From JANLQX01 sp031423635 (GTDB lineage Bacteria; Actinomycetota; Acidimicrobiia; Acidimicrobiales; JANYDT01), in the NCBI GenBank assembly GCA_031423635.1, contig JANPFX010000298.1, positions 1 through 9,436 on the forward strand: 9,436 nucleotides of DNA, in the 5' to 3' direction. Shown piece by piece: positions 1 through 5,977 of this stretch (its first letter is position 1; every line of letters begins with the position of its first letter). The translations under genes were made by a program, and so were the position numbers. The notes beneath the pieces are model-generated. The model was not told the origin of the DNA, made no database searches, and saw nothing but the letters and a program-made list of their open reading frames with translations.

Positions 1-128
1 ACGGGGCTCTCGGCCGGCCTATCCCCCCCCCGACTCTGGCGTTCTGTCCACCACTCGTGATCTCCGACGACGACATCGACCTTCTCCTGTTCGCTCTCGA
101 GGCCGGCCTCGACGCCAACGCTCGGTGA
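1..128 (+). CDS. C-terminal end of a probable class-III PLP-dependent aminotransferase (partial)
   Basis: An open frame enters from the left edge (first whole codon at base 3) and stops at TGA 126-128. Its last residues, PPLVISDDDIDLLLFALEAG followed by LDANAR, match the typical C-terminus of class-III (ornithine/omega-amino acid) aminotransferases, where a P-P-L-v-i-[ST] strand is followed by an acidic helix rich in Asp, Leu and Ala. The catalytic lysine and PLP-binding part would lie outside the window, so substrate and reaction cannot be judged. The stop codon overlaps the GTG start of the next gene by four bases (GTGA), so the two are probably co-transcribed and translationally coupled. 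A run of nine C at 23-31 falls inside the frame; a base-calling slip there would alter only the residues before it. The assignment rests on about 25 conserved residues. Confidence 0.6.
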   Translation, partial: GALGRPIPPPTLAFCPPLVISDDDIDLLLFALEAGLDANAR

Positions 129-1036
129 CCGGTCGAGTGCATGGTTCGGGGCAATTGCCGGTGCGCCTGGGGGTAGCGCTTCTGCCGGATCTGCCGTGGC
201 CCGACGCGCTCGCCCAGTGGACGCGGCTCGACCGTCTCGGCGTGGATCATCTGTGGACGTACGATCACCTCTCCTGGCGTGACCTTCGCGACGGGCCGTG
301 GTTCGGTGCGGTGCCCCTCCTAGCTGCCGTTGCCTCGCTCACCAGCAGGAGCCTCCTCGGGACACTCGTTGCGTCACCGAACTTCCGCCATCCCGTGCCG
401 TTCGCCAAAGAAGCGATGACGCTCGCCGAGATCTCCGGACAACGGTTCATCTGCGGGGTCGGGGCGGGCGGCACCGGGTGGGACGCCACCGTGTTGGGAA
501 CACCCTCCTGGACGCGACTCGAGCGAACGGAGCGATTCATCGAGTTCGTCGACGTGCTCGCCTTACTGCTGGAGCAGGAGTCCACGACGTACCACGGGCG
601 GTACTACGCCTCCGAGGAAGCCCGCATGATCCCGACCCGAGCCGTGCCGCTGGCCGTCGCCGCGACCGGCGACCGGGGTATGGATCTCGTTGCCCGACAC
701 GGCGATTGGTGGATCACCTTCGGACATCCGACGGCGGCGGCCGGCATGGGGAGAACGGAGGCGATGGACGAGGCCCGCCGTCAGATCGAACGGCTCGACG
801 TCGCACTGGCGCGAAACGGGGAACCGATCCGACAGGTCCGACGCGCGATTCTCGTCGGATCGAGCGCTGAGCCCTGGTGCGAGTCGGCAGCATCGTTCGT
901 CGACCTCGCGCACGCCTACGCCGGGCTGGGATTCACCGACATCATCGTCCACGCCCCACGGCGCGCGGCGCCGTTCGACTACCGCCCGGAGGTCTTCGAG
1001 GCAATCCTCGATGTCGCCGGATGTTCGGGGAGCTGA
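125..1036 (+). CDS. LLM-class flavin/F420-dependent oxidoreductase
   Basis: A 303-residue protein of the bacterial luciferase-like monooxygenase superfamily, a single TIM-barrel domain that binds F420 or FMN and transfers hydride to, or oxygenates, an unknown small molecule in the cytoplasm. Visible family marks are the first strand VRLGVALLPDLPWP (about 13-26), the segment LWTYDHLSW (43-51) with the usual D-H pair, SPNFRHPVPFAKEAMTLAEI (84-103) followed by SGQRFICGVGAGGTGWD (104-120), and a C-terminal GLGFTDIIVHAP strand. Length is normal for the family. The GTG start at 125 is preferred because it forms a GTGA overlap with the upstream aminotransferase stop; GTG codons at 137 and 161 are alternatives, and 161 would begin at the first conserved strand. 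No Shine-Dalgarno is needed if translation is coupled. Actinobacterial members often use F420, but cofactor choice cannot be read here. Substrate unknown. Confidence 0.88.
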   Translation: MTGRVHGSGQLPVRLGVALLPDLPWPDALAQWTRLDRLGVDHLWTYDHLSWRDLRDGPWFGAVPLLAAVASLTSRSLLGTLVASPNFRHPVPFAKEAMTLAEISGQRFICGVGAGGTGWDATVLGTPSWTRLERTERFIEFVDVLALLLEQESTTYHGRYYASEEARMIPTRAVPLAVAATGDRGMDLVARHGDWWITFGHPTAAAGMGRTEAMDEARRQIERLDVALARNGEPIRQVRRAILVGSSAEPWCESAASFVDLAHAYAGLGFTDIIVHAPRRAAPFDYRPEVFEAILDVAGCSGS

Positions 1037-1957
1037 TCACTGCTCGCGCAGGAACCGCTCCAACTCCGAGGCGAGGTCGTCGCCGGTGGGCAGATTGCCG
1101 TCGGACTTCATGAACACGATGCGGGGATCGACGTCCTCGGTCTCGTCGTCGTCGTCGAAGTCGTCGTCCTCGTCGTCGCCGACGTCGTAGCTCTCCTCGA
1201 GGGTGCGCACGAAACCGCGCATCTCGTCATCGGTGTCGACCACGTCGTTGACCTGGCGCTCGTAGTCGACGGCCCCGAGTTGCAGATCGATCGTCGGCAC
1301 GGAGACGCCCAGGATCTCCGTCGCCCGCTCGACGAGGGCCAGGGCGGCTTTCGGTGATGTCGTGCTCGGCAGGTAGTGGGGGACGGTCGCCCACAGGGAA
1401 CATGATGCAATCCCGCTGGCGGCGAACGAATCGTGGAGGACGCCGACGATGCCGGTCGGACCCTCGTAACGGGACGCGATCAGCGCATAGCGTTCGATCA
1501 GTGCCTGATCGGCTGCGGTTCCGGTGATCCGGGTCGGCCGGCTGTGCGGCACGTCGGCGAGAAGTGCTCCGAGGGAGATGACGAGCTCGACCTGCAAGGT
1601 CTCGGCGACCTCGAGGACGAGACGGCTGAACGTCTTCCATCGAAGCTGGGGCTCGGCGCCGACGAGCAGCACCGCATGACGATTCGTCCCGTCGATGAGC
1701 CCGGCCGAGAACTCGTTGGTCGGCCAGTCGATCACCCGATCGGTCCCGTCGAGGCGGACGTGCGGCCGGGTCGAGGTGAAGTCGTAGAAGTTCTCGGCGT
1801 CGATGGTGGCGAAGGGCTCACCGTTCCACACCGTGTCGAGGTGGCGGGCGGCCGTAGTAGCTGCCTCCCCGGCGTCGTTCCACCCTTCGAAGGCCACGAT
1901 CAGGACCGGACGATGCAGCTCCGGGCGTCGTGTCCACACCAACTCGTCGGCGGCCAC
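1037..1957 (-). CDS. PAC2-family protein (proteasome-assembly-chaperone-like)
   Basis: A 306-residue soluble protein of the PAC2 family, named for the eukaryotic proteasome assembly chaperone 2 and common in Actinobacteria, where its role is not settled. Characteristic segments are RPVLIVAFEGWNDAGEAATT (16-35, the family's 'a[fl]eGW.DAG.aa' motif), LVISLGALLADVPHSRPTRI (125-144), GPTGIVGVLHD (167-177), ASCSLWATVPHYLP (185-198) and SPKAALALVERATEILGV (201-218). The C-terminal part contains a strongly acidic stretch at about 258-277 (GDDEDDDFDDDDETEDVD), encoded by a GTC/GAC-rich triplet tract. The GTG start is the first possible start in this frame: the TGA of the upstream CoA-transferase lies in the same frame eight codons before it. 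No clear Shine-Dalgarno is seen; the gene probably depends on transcription and coupling from the CoA-transferase 21 bases upstream. It converges on the LLM gene with no intervening base. Confidence 0.88.
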   Translation of the reverse strand: MAADELVWTRRPELHRPVLIVAFEGWNDAGEAATTAARHLDTVWNGEPFATIDAENFYDFTSTRPHVRLDGTDRVIDWPTNEFSAGLIDGTNRHAVLLVGAEPQLRWKTFSRLVLEVAETLQVELVISLGALLADVPHSRPTRITGTAADQALIERYALIASRYEGPTGIVGVLHDSFAASGIASCSLWATVPHYLPSTTSPKAALALVERATEILGVSVPTIDLQLGAVDYERQVNDVVDTDDEMRGFVRTLEESYDVGDDEDDDFDDDDETEDVDPRIVFMKSDGNLPTGDDLASELERFLREQ

Positions 1958-1978
1958 ACAGGCGACGATACCCGGCTC

Positions 1979-3139
1979 TCATTCCTCCAGCAGCACACCC
2001 GACGCGACCAGCCCGGCGACATCGGCTTCCCCCCACCCCAACCACTCCGCCAGCACCGCCGCGTTGTGCTCCCCGCGCCACGGCGCTCCGGCGCGCACTC
2101 CGCTCTCCCACGCCGAGAAGCGGTACGGCGAATCGATCACCCCACGGGTGGACCCCGTTCCGCTGCGGTCATCGATCTGCGCGACGACTCTGCGGTGGTC
2201 GGCCGTTGGCGAGGAGATCGCCTCGTCCATGGTGCGGACGCGACCCCACGCGATGTTCAGCGCATCGAGCGCCGACGTGGCGTCCTCGACGGAGTGATGC
2301 CCGTGCATCCACGCCGCGATCGCTCGGGTGCGGCTTGCGACCTTTTCGTCCAGCGACGCGTCGGCGGGTGCTTCGGCGCTGACCCCGAGTGCGGAAACGA
2401 CCCGCCAGAAGTGCTTCATCGGCGACGACACCATGAGCCAAGTGCCGTCGCCCACCTGCCAGTAGGTCCCTCCAAGGCGATCGACCGGCGAGCCGTCGAT
2501 CGCATGATGCACGTAGTCGTCCGTGGCGAGCATGGCGTCGACCATCGACATGTCGATCCAGGTTCCGACCCCGGTGCGCTCGGCCATGCGCAGCGCGCTG
2601 AGCATGGCGACGAGCGCGTGGAGTCCGGAGTCGTAGTCGGCAATCGACAGCATCGGGTCGGTCGGCGACATGCCGTCGAAGAGCGCCTGTCGGCTCACGA
2701 TGCCGCTCTCGGCTTGGATCACCGGGGCATATGCCGCCCGATCAGCGTCGGGACCCTGGGCGCCGAAGCCACTGATGGAACACATCACGAGCCGGGGATT
2801 CACGGCGGACAGCACGGGCCAGTCGAGGCCCAGTCGGGTCATCACGCCGGCCCGGAAGTTCTCGATCACGATGTCGGCGCGGGCTGCGAGAGCGATCACC
2901 ACCGCCGCCGCGCCCTCGGCGCGCAGATCGACGCAGACGTCACGCTTGCCGGCGTTCTGCTGTTGGAAGAAACCACTCACACCGTGACGCTTCTCCCCCC
3001 ACACCCGTGAGACGTCACCCTCGGGAGGCTCGATCTTGACCACATCGGCGCCGAGATCGGCGAGCATGCGGCCGGCGAAGGGGCCGGCGACCACTCGGGA
3101 GAGGTCGAGCACCCGAACACCGTCGAGTGGTCGGGTCAT
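1979..3139 (-). CDS. Family III CoA-transferase (CaiB/BaiF)
   Basis: A 386-residue family III CoA-transferase, cytoplasmic, moving CoA from an acyl-CoA donor to a carboxylic acid through an aspartyl anhydride/thioester intermediate. The N-terminus PLDGVRVLDLSRVVAGPFAG (4-23) and LADLGADVVKIEPPEGDVSR (27-46) is diagnostic, followed by NAGKRDVCVDL (62-72), ADIVIENFRAGVM (88-100), NPRLVMCSISGFGAQGP (114-130) and the region LSIADYDSGLHALVAMLSAL (164-183), where Asp168 is the likely catalytic aspartate (the D-x3-G pattern of formyl-CoA transferase). The frame is open a further 71 codons upstream, but the ATG at 3139 is chosen because homology begins with MTRPLDGVRVLDL and the upstream extension is unrelated sequence overlapping the divergent nudC. 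No good Shine-Dalgarno precedes it. The PAC2 gene follows after 21 bases in the same frame, so the two form an operon. Substrate unknown; an alpha-methylacyl-CoA racemase, which shares the fold, cannot be excluded. Confidence 0.92.
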   Translation of the reverse strand: MTRPLDGVRVLDLSRVVAGPFAGRMLADLGADVVKIEPPEGDVSRVWGEKRHGVSGFFQQQNAGKRDVCVDLRAEGAAAVVIALAARADIVIENFRAGVMTRLGLDWPVLSAVNPRLVMCSISGFGAQGPDADRAAYAPVIQAESGIVSRQALFDGMSPTDPMLSIADYDSGLHALVAMLSALRMAERTGVGTWIDMSMVDAMLATDDYVHHAIDGSPVDRLGGTYWQVGDGTWLMVSSPMKHFWRVVSALGVSAEAPADASLDEKVASRTRAIAAWMHGHHSVEDATSALDALNIAWGRVRTMDEAISSPTADHRRVVAQIDDRSGTGSTRGVIDSPYRFSAWESGVRAGAPWRGEHNAAVLAEWLGWGEADVAGLVASGVLLEE

Positions 3140-3176
3140 GGGAGATCGCCCGGGAACATGCACCGAGGGTACCCAC

Positions 3177-3202
3177 AAAAAAATCGGCGAGACTGTCGCC
3201 GA
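3177..3202 (-). terminator. Intrinsic-terminator-like hairpin reading on the minus strand
   Basis: Bases 3184-3190 (TCGGCGA) and 3196-3202 (TCGCCGA) form a perfect 7-bp stem around the 5-base loop GACTG. On the minus strand this GC-rich hairpin is followed directly by seven T (3183-3177), the textbook shape of a rho-independent terminator. No minus-strand gene ends here: the next minus-strand gene downstream is the CoA-transferase start at 3139. It could therefore stop antisense transcription coming out of nudC, or act as an attenuator in the CoA-transferase leader. On the plus strand the same hairpin ends one base before the nudC ATG. Confidence 0.55.
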
Positions 3203-3203
3203 C

Positions 3204-4118
3204 ATGTCTGCGTTCTCCCGCCCGAGCCCCCGTCCGAACACGCTCGCCACCGCGGCGCTCGATCGACTGAGCGATCGGCGGAGCGAACGGGAGTGGATCG
3301 CCGAGCAGTGGGCAGCCGAAACAACGGTGGTGCAGTTGGTTTGGCGGGGCACACACGCCGTAGCCGGCGATCGTTCTGTGCCGGTCCGCCCGACCGCGCT
3401 CCCGGAGGGTCTGGGCGACCCGATCTTCCTCGGCCATCTCGCCGGGGTCGCCCATTTCGGCCTCGACGCCTCCGGTCTCGAACGTGACGCCGTCGTGGCC
3501 CTCGTGGGCGACGAGGCCGTGATGATGTCGCTCCGCGATGGTGCGGCCGTCCTTCATGCCGACGACGCAAACCTCCTGGCCATGACCAGCGGGTTGGCGA
3601 GGTGGCACAGCATGCATCGCTTCTGCGGTGTTTGCGGAGCCCCGACGAACGTCCGCGCCGCGGGACATGAGCGGCATTGCGATGGTTGCTCCACCACCAC
3701 CTTCCCGCGCACCGATCCCGCCGTGATCATGCTCGTCCACGACGGGGACCGGGCAGTGCTCGGCCGTCAGAAGATCTGGCCGAGGGGGATGTACTCGACG
3801 CTCGCCGGGTTCGTGGAACCGGGAGAGTCCCTCGAGGACGCCGTCGCCCGGGAGGTGTTCGAAGAAGTCGGCTTGCGGTGTGGTTCGATCCACTACTCGT
3901 CGTCACAGCCGTGGCCCTTCCCGCAATCGCTCATGGTCGGATTCCACGCCAAAGCGATCACCAAAGACCTTGCCGTTCATCCCACCGAACTGGACGATGC
4001 GCAATGGTTCAGCCGCGACGAACTGGCCGAGGCTCGTTTGCGGCGGGGGTTTCCGATCGTTCCGCCGCCCCTGACCATTGCCCGCCGGCTCCTCGATGAA
4101 TGGCTCGACGAAGCCTGA
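3204..4118 (+). CDS. nudC: NADH pyrophosphatase (NudC-type Nudix hydrolase)
   Basis: A 304-residue enzyme that hydrolyses NADH/NAD+ to NMN(H) and AMP, and in characterised NudC proteins also removes NAD caps from RNA. Order of parts: N-terminal domain (1-135) beginning with the typical 'N-x4-ALDRLSDRR' segment; a zinc ribbon with Cys141, Cys144, Cys159 and Cys162 (FCGVCGAP and HCDGC); the linker FPRTDPAVIMLV; the Nudix box from Gly202 to Leu224 (GFVEPGES ... AREVFEEVGL, exact G-x5-E-x7-RE-x2-EE-x-G spacing); and the NADH-pyrophosphatase signature SQPWPFPQS at 234-242. All metal-binding glutamates of the Nudix box are present. ATG 3204 is chosen from homology; ATG 3138 is in frame and would add 22 residues with no family similarity. 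No Shine-Dalgarno precedes 3204, and a hairpin abuts it. Transcribed divergently from the CoA-transferase with 64 bases between the starts. Confidence 0.94.
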   Translation: MSAFSRPSPRPNTLATAALDRLSDRRSEREWIAEQWAAETTVVQLVWRGTHAVAGDRSVPVRPTALPEGLGDPIFLGHLAGVAHFGLDASGLERDAVVALVGDEAVMMSLRDGAAVLHADDANLLAMTSGLARWHSMHRFCGVCGAPTNVRAAGHERHCDGCSTTTFPRTDPAVIMLVHDGDRAVLGRQKIWPRGMYSTLAGFVEPGESLEDAVAREVFEEVGLRCGSIHYSSSQPWPFPQSLMVGFHAKAITKDLAVHPTELDDAQWFSRDELAEARLRRGFPIVPPPLTIARRLLDEWLDEA

Positions 4119-4204
4119 GCCGCGTCGCGCTCTCGTGATTGGCGCCACCTCGGCCGCCGACCGTGCACCCCGAACGGTGGTCCCGCGGTGCCGGGGCAGA
4201 CCCG

Positions 4205-4210
4205 TACGCT
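4205..4210 (+). promoter_or_regulatory. Probable -10 element (TACGCT) for gpmA
   Basis: TACGCT fits the actinobacterial TANNNT -10 consensus and ends 8 bases before the gpmA ATG at 4219, so transcription would begin at or next to the A of the start codon. The GAGGA at 4211-4215 lies only three bases from the ATG, too close to serve as a normal ribosome site. No convincing -35 is visible about 17 bases upstream. The rest of the 100-base gap after nudC (4119-4204) shows no gene and no convincing terminator. Confidence 0.45.
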
Positions 4211-4218
4211 GAGGACCC

Positions 4219-4959
4219 ATGAGCACGCTTGTTCTGTTGCGCCACGGTGAGTCGGTCTGGAATCAGGAGAACCGCTTCACCGGCTGGGAAGATGTCGAAC
4301 TGACGGCAAAAGGCGAAGCGGAAGCCCGCCATGCCGGAGTGTTGTTCCGTCAGTCGGGCATCTTTCCCGATGTGGTCCACACCTCACTGCTCAAGCGGGC
4401 GATTCGCACGGCCAACATGGCGTTGAACGCTGCCGATCGCCACTGGATACCGGTCAAGCGGTCGTGGCGTCTCAACGAGCGCCACTACGGCGACCTCCAG
4501 GGCAAGGACAAGGCTGAGACCCTCGCCCAGTTCGGCGACGAGCAGTTCACGACCTGGCGTCGGAGCTTCGACACCCCGCCACCACCGGTCGACCGCGCTT
4601 CGAAGTACCACCCGGCCAACGATGCCCGCTACGCCGAGCTCGCGCCTGAACTCCTTCCGGCCACCGAAGCGCTGTCCCACGTTCTCGAACGCATGTTGCC
4701 GTATTGGTACGACGCGATCGTTCCCGATCTCCGGGCCGGCCGGACGACGCTCGTTGCGGCGCACGGCAACTCACTGCGGGCACTCGTCATGCACCTCGAT
4801 GGGTTGACCCGGGACCAGGTCGTCGCTCTCAACATCCCCACCGGGATCCCCTTGCGCTTCGAGCTCGATGCGTCGCTCAAGCCGATGAGCAGCGAGTATC
4901 TCGACCCTGAGGCCGCCAGGATCGCCGCAGTGAACGTCGCCAACCAAGGTCGCCACTGA
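4219..4959 (+). CDS. gpmA: 2,3-bisphosphoglycerate-dependent phosphoglycerate mutase
   Basis: A 246-residue cytoplasmic enzyme of glycolysis and gluconeogenesis that interconverts 3- and 2-phosphoglycerate through a phosphohistidine. Hallmarks of the dPGM family are all present: LLRHGESVWN with the phosphorylated His9, ENRFTGWEDVELTAKG (17-32), TSLLKRAIRTA (55-65), LNERHYGDLQGKDKAETLAQ (85-104) with acid/base Glu87, FDTPPPP (117-123), and AAHGNSLRALVMHLDGL (180-196) with His182. The full ERHYG-LQG segment and the size (about 230-250 residues) identify this as the glycolytic GpmA type; broad-specificity acid phosphatases of the histidine phosphatase superfamily lack them. The start is fixed by the MSTLVLLRHG N-terminus. 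The gene appears to have its own leaderless-type promoter and stands alone between nudC and whiB. Confidence 0.96.
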   Translation: MSTLVLLRHGESVWNQENRFTGWEDVELTAKGEAEARHAGVLFRQSGIFPDVVHTSLLKRAIRTANMALNAADRHWIPVKRSWRLNERHYGDLQGKDKAETLAQFGDEQFTTWRRSFDTPPPPVDRASKYHPANDARYAELAPELLPATEALSHVLERMLPYWYDAIVPDLRAGRTTLVAAHGNSLRALVMHLDGLTRDQVVALNIPTGIPLRFELDASLKPMSSEYLDPEAARIAAVNVANQGRH

Positions 4960-5034
4960 ACGGCCGGCGAACACGAGGTGACGATCTTCACAGCGAAGTT
5001 TGAGCGAACGCTTTAATCTTTCGGTGCGATTCGT

Positions 5035-5040
5035 TAGAGT
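5035..5040 (+). promoter_or_regulatory. Probable -10 element (TAGAGT) for whiB
   Basis: TAGAGT fits TANNNT and ends seven bases before the ATG at 5048, implying a leaderless whiB mRNA. The surrounding 4990-5040 segment is noticeably more AT-rich than its neighbours (for example CTTTAATCTTTC at 5011-5022), as expected for a promoter. There is no obvious TTGACA-type -35 at 17-18 bases, which is common when an activator or alternative sigma factor is used. The 88-base gap after gpmA (4960-5047) holds nothing else that I can identify. Confidence 0.45.
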
Positions 5041-5047
5041 TGATCGC

Positions 5048-5512
5048 ATGCCCCCCATGCTCCACTCGATCCTCACGACGTCGTACGCCCCTCCGGCGGC
5101 GCGAGCGCCGGAGCCGCTGACCGTCCACGAGGTCGCCGCCGTGTCGATCCGGGCGGCGATGTGGAACGACCTGTCGTGGCGTGACCATGCGGCGTGTCAG
5201 GACATCGACACGAACATGTTCTTCCCGGTCGGACTCACCGGGGCGGCGATCGACCAGACGCAGCGGGCGAAGACGATCTGCCGGAGCTGTCCGGCCCAGC
5301 CGGCCTGTCTCGAGTTCGCCCTCCGAACCAACCAGGACCATGGCGTCTGGGGGGCCCACACGGAAGAGGAGCGTCGCGCCCTGCGTCGCGCCCGTCGCGC
5401 GGCCGCTCGACGAGCGCTTGCCGCCGAACGCGCCCTCGCCGCCGAACGTGCGGCGCAGAACGAGCAGGCGAACGGCGTTGACCGCTCGATGAGCGAAGCG
5501 ATCGCCGGCTGA
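5048..5512 (+). CDS. WhiB-family iron-sulfur transcriptional regulator
   Basis: A 154-residue WhiB-like (Wbl) protein, a [4Fe-4S]-binding regulator that usually acts bound to region 4 of the principal sigma factor. The four cluster ligands are Cys50 (WRDHAAC), Cys78, Cys81 and Cys87 (CRSCPAQPAC, the C-x2-C-x5-C pattern). The following turn reads GVWGA (99-103) where most Wbl proteins have G-[VI]-W-G-G, then TEEERRALRRARR, the basic region at the usual DNA-binding position. The Ala/Arg-rich tail contains a duplicated ALAAER. ATG 5048 is selected because a -10 element sits seven bases upstream; ATG 5159 (MWNDLSWRDHAAC) would give a 117-residue protein closer to the usual Wbl length, and a TTG at 5000 is also in frame. 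Residues 1-37 resemble nothing I recognise. The Wbl subclass (WhiB1, WhiB2, WblE and so on) is not assigned. Confidence 0.93.
   Translation: MPPMLHSILTTSYAPPAARAPEPLTVHEVAAVSIRAAMWNDLSWRDHAACQDIDTNMFFPVGLTGAAIDQTQRAKTICRSCPAQPACLEFALRTNQDHGVWGAHTEEERRALRRARRAAARRALAAERALAAERAAQNEQANGVDRSMSEAIAG
5414..5449 (+). repeat. 18-base tandem duplication inside whiB
   Basis: Two adjacent 18-base units (5414-5431 and 5432-5449) differ at a few positions and encode ALAAER twice (residues 123-134). They lie in the Ala/Arg/Glu-rich tail after the WhiB DNA-binding region and probably extend a helix. This is an in-frame coding duplication, not a mobile or regulatory repeat. Confidence 0.7.
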
Positions 5513-5523
5513 CCGAAGAGCCG

Positions 5524-5536
5524 TCGGGCCTCCCGA
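5524..5536. terminator. Possible weak bidirectional hairpin between convergent genes
   Basis: TCGGG (5524-5528) and CCCGA (5532-5536) form a 5-bp GC-rich stem with a 3-base loop in the 30-base gap between the stop of whiB and the stop of the unknown minus-strand gene. Its place between convergent genes suits a terminator, but the stem is short and there is no T-run on either side, so the support is weak. Confidence 0.25.
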
Positions 5537-5542
5537 TACCCG

Positions 5543-5977
5543 TCAGCGGACGGACGTCGGTAGTTCCGGAGCCTCGATGTCGGCGAAGGCAAACGTCGGG
5601 ATCCGGGGCTCGGAACGCACCGGAGTCTCGTCAATCGGCGGAAGCGGGTCTGCCGCCGACTCCCAGCTTTGCGACAGTGCGTCGAACTCGTCGGAATAAT
5701 CGTCGCTTCGTCCACCGGACCGGCCGGGCTCCTCGCCGCCGAACTCCCGACGCGCTTGCTCGAGGCAGGCCTGACCTTCGGCGAGGCTCGTCTTCACGGG
5801 TGACACGAACGTGTCCGCACCGGAGATCGTCCGGGCCGTGATCTGGAACTTCCCGCCGGGCATCTGCTCCATCCCCAGGAACTCCACGGAACTCCGACGA
5901 ACGGCACCGATGACCTCCGCAGAGTCGCGGCGATACGTGGGAACGAGGAAGTGAAGGGATTCGGAGCCGGTTGCCAT
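5543..5977 (-). CDS. Protein of unknown function, 144 residues
   Basis: I do not recognise this protein. The coding case is good: a well-placed ribosome site (AGGAA, 5987-5983) ends five bases before the ATG at 5977, codon use has the same GC-rich third positions as its neighbours, and it fits neatly between convergent whiB and the divergent operon. Residues 1-83 look folded, with alternating hydrophobic strands (LHFLVPTYRR, SVEFLGMEQMPGGKFQITAR) that resemble a small beta-rich or alpha/beta domain. From about residue 84 the protein becomes acidic and rich in Gly, Ser, Pro and Asp (GGRSDDYSDEFD), probably a flexible tail. No signal peptide, membrane segment, metal-binding cysteine cluster or helix-turn-helix is visible. 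It shares a 215-base upstream region with the carrier-protein operon, so co-regulation is possible but unproven. Confidence 0.72.
   Translation of the reverse strand: MATGSESLHFLVPTYRRDSAEVIGAVRRSSVEFLGMEQMPGGKFQITARTISGADTFVSPVKTSLAEGQACLEQARREFGGEEPGRSGGRSDDYSDEFDALSQSWESAADPLPPIDETPVRSEPRIPTFAFADIEAPELPTSVR

Noticed and set aside
23..31. Run of nine C as evidence of a frameshift in the aminotransferase remnant
   Set aside because: The frame reads through the run into a family-like C-terminus with a sensible stop, and too little lies upstream to judge whether the frame changes.
1433..3010. A 525-codon open frame on the plus strand lying across the PAC2 and CoA-transferase genes
   Set aside because: Its translation is Arg/His/Gly-rich without any recognisable domain and is antisense to two genes with clear family motifs. 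Long antisense frames are expected in DNA this rich in GC.
3137..3160. Possible leader peptide of seven codons (MFPGDLP) whose TGA overlaps the CoA-transferase ATG
   Set aside because: It is only the tail of a shadow frame, has no ribosome site and no run of regulatory codons. The ATGA overlap is likely chance.
3015..3893. A 292-codon minus-strand frame covering nudC
   Set aside because: It is antisense to a complete zinc ribbon and Nudix box and crosses the divergent promoter region; its sequence looks like a shadow frame.
4130..4200. Short complementary segments (ACCGT/ACGGT around a ten-base loop) after nudC as a terminator
   Set aside because: The stem is only five base pairs and has no T-run; similar pairings are common by chance in GC-rich DNA.
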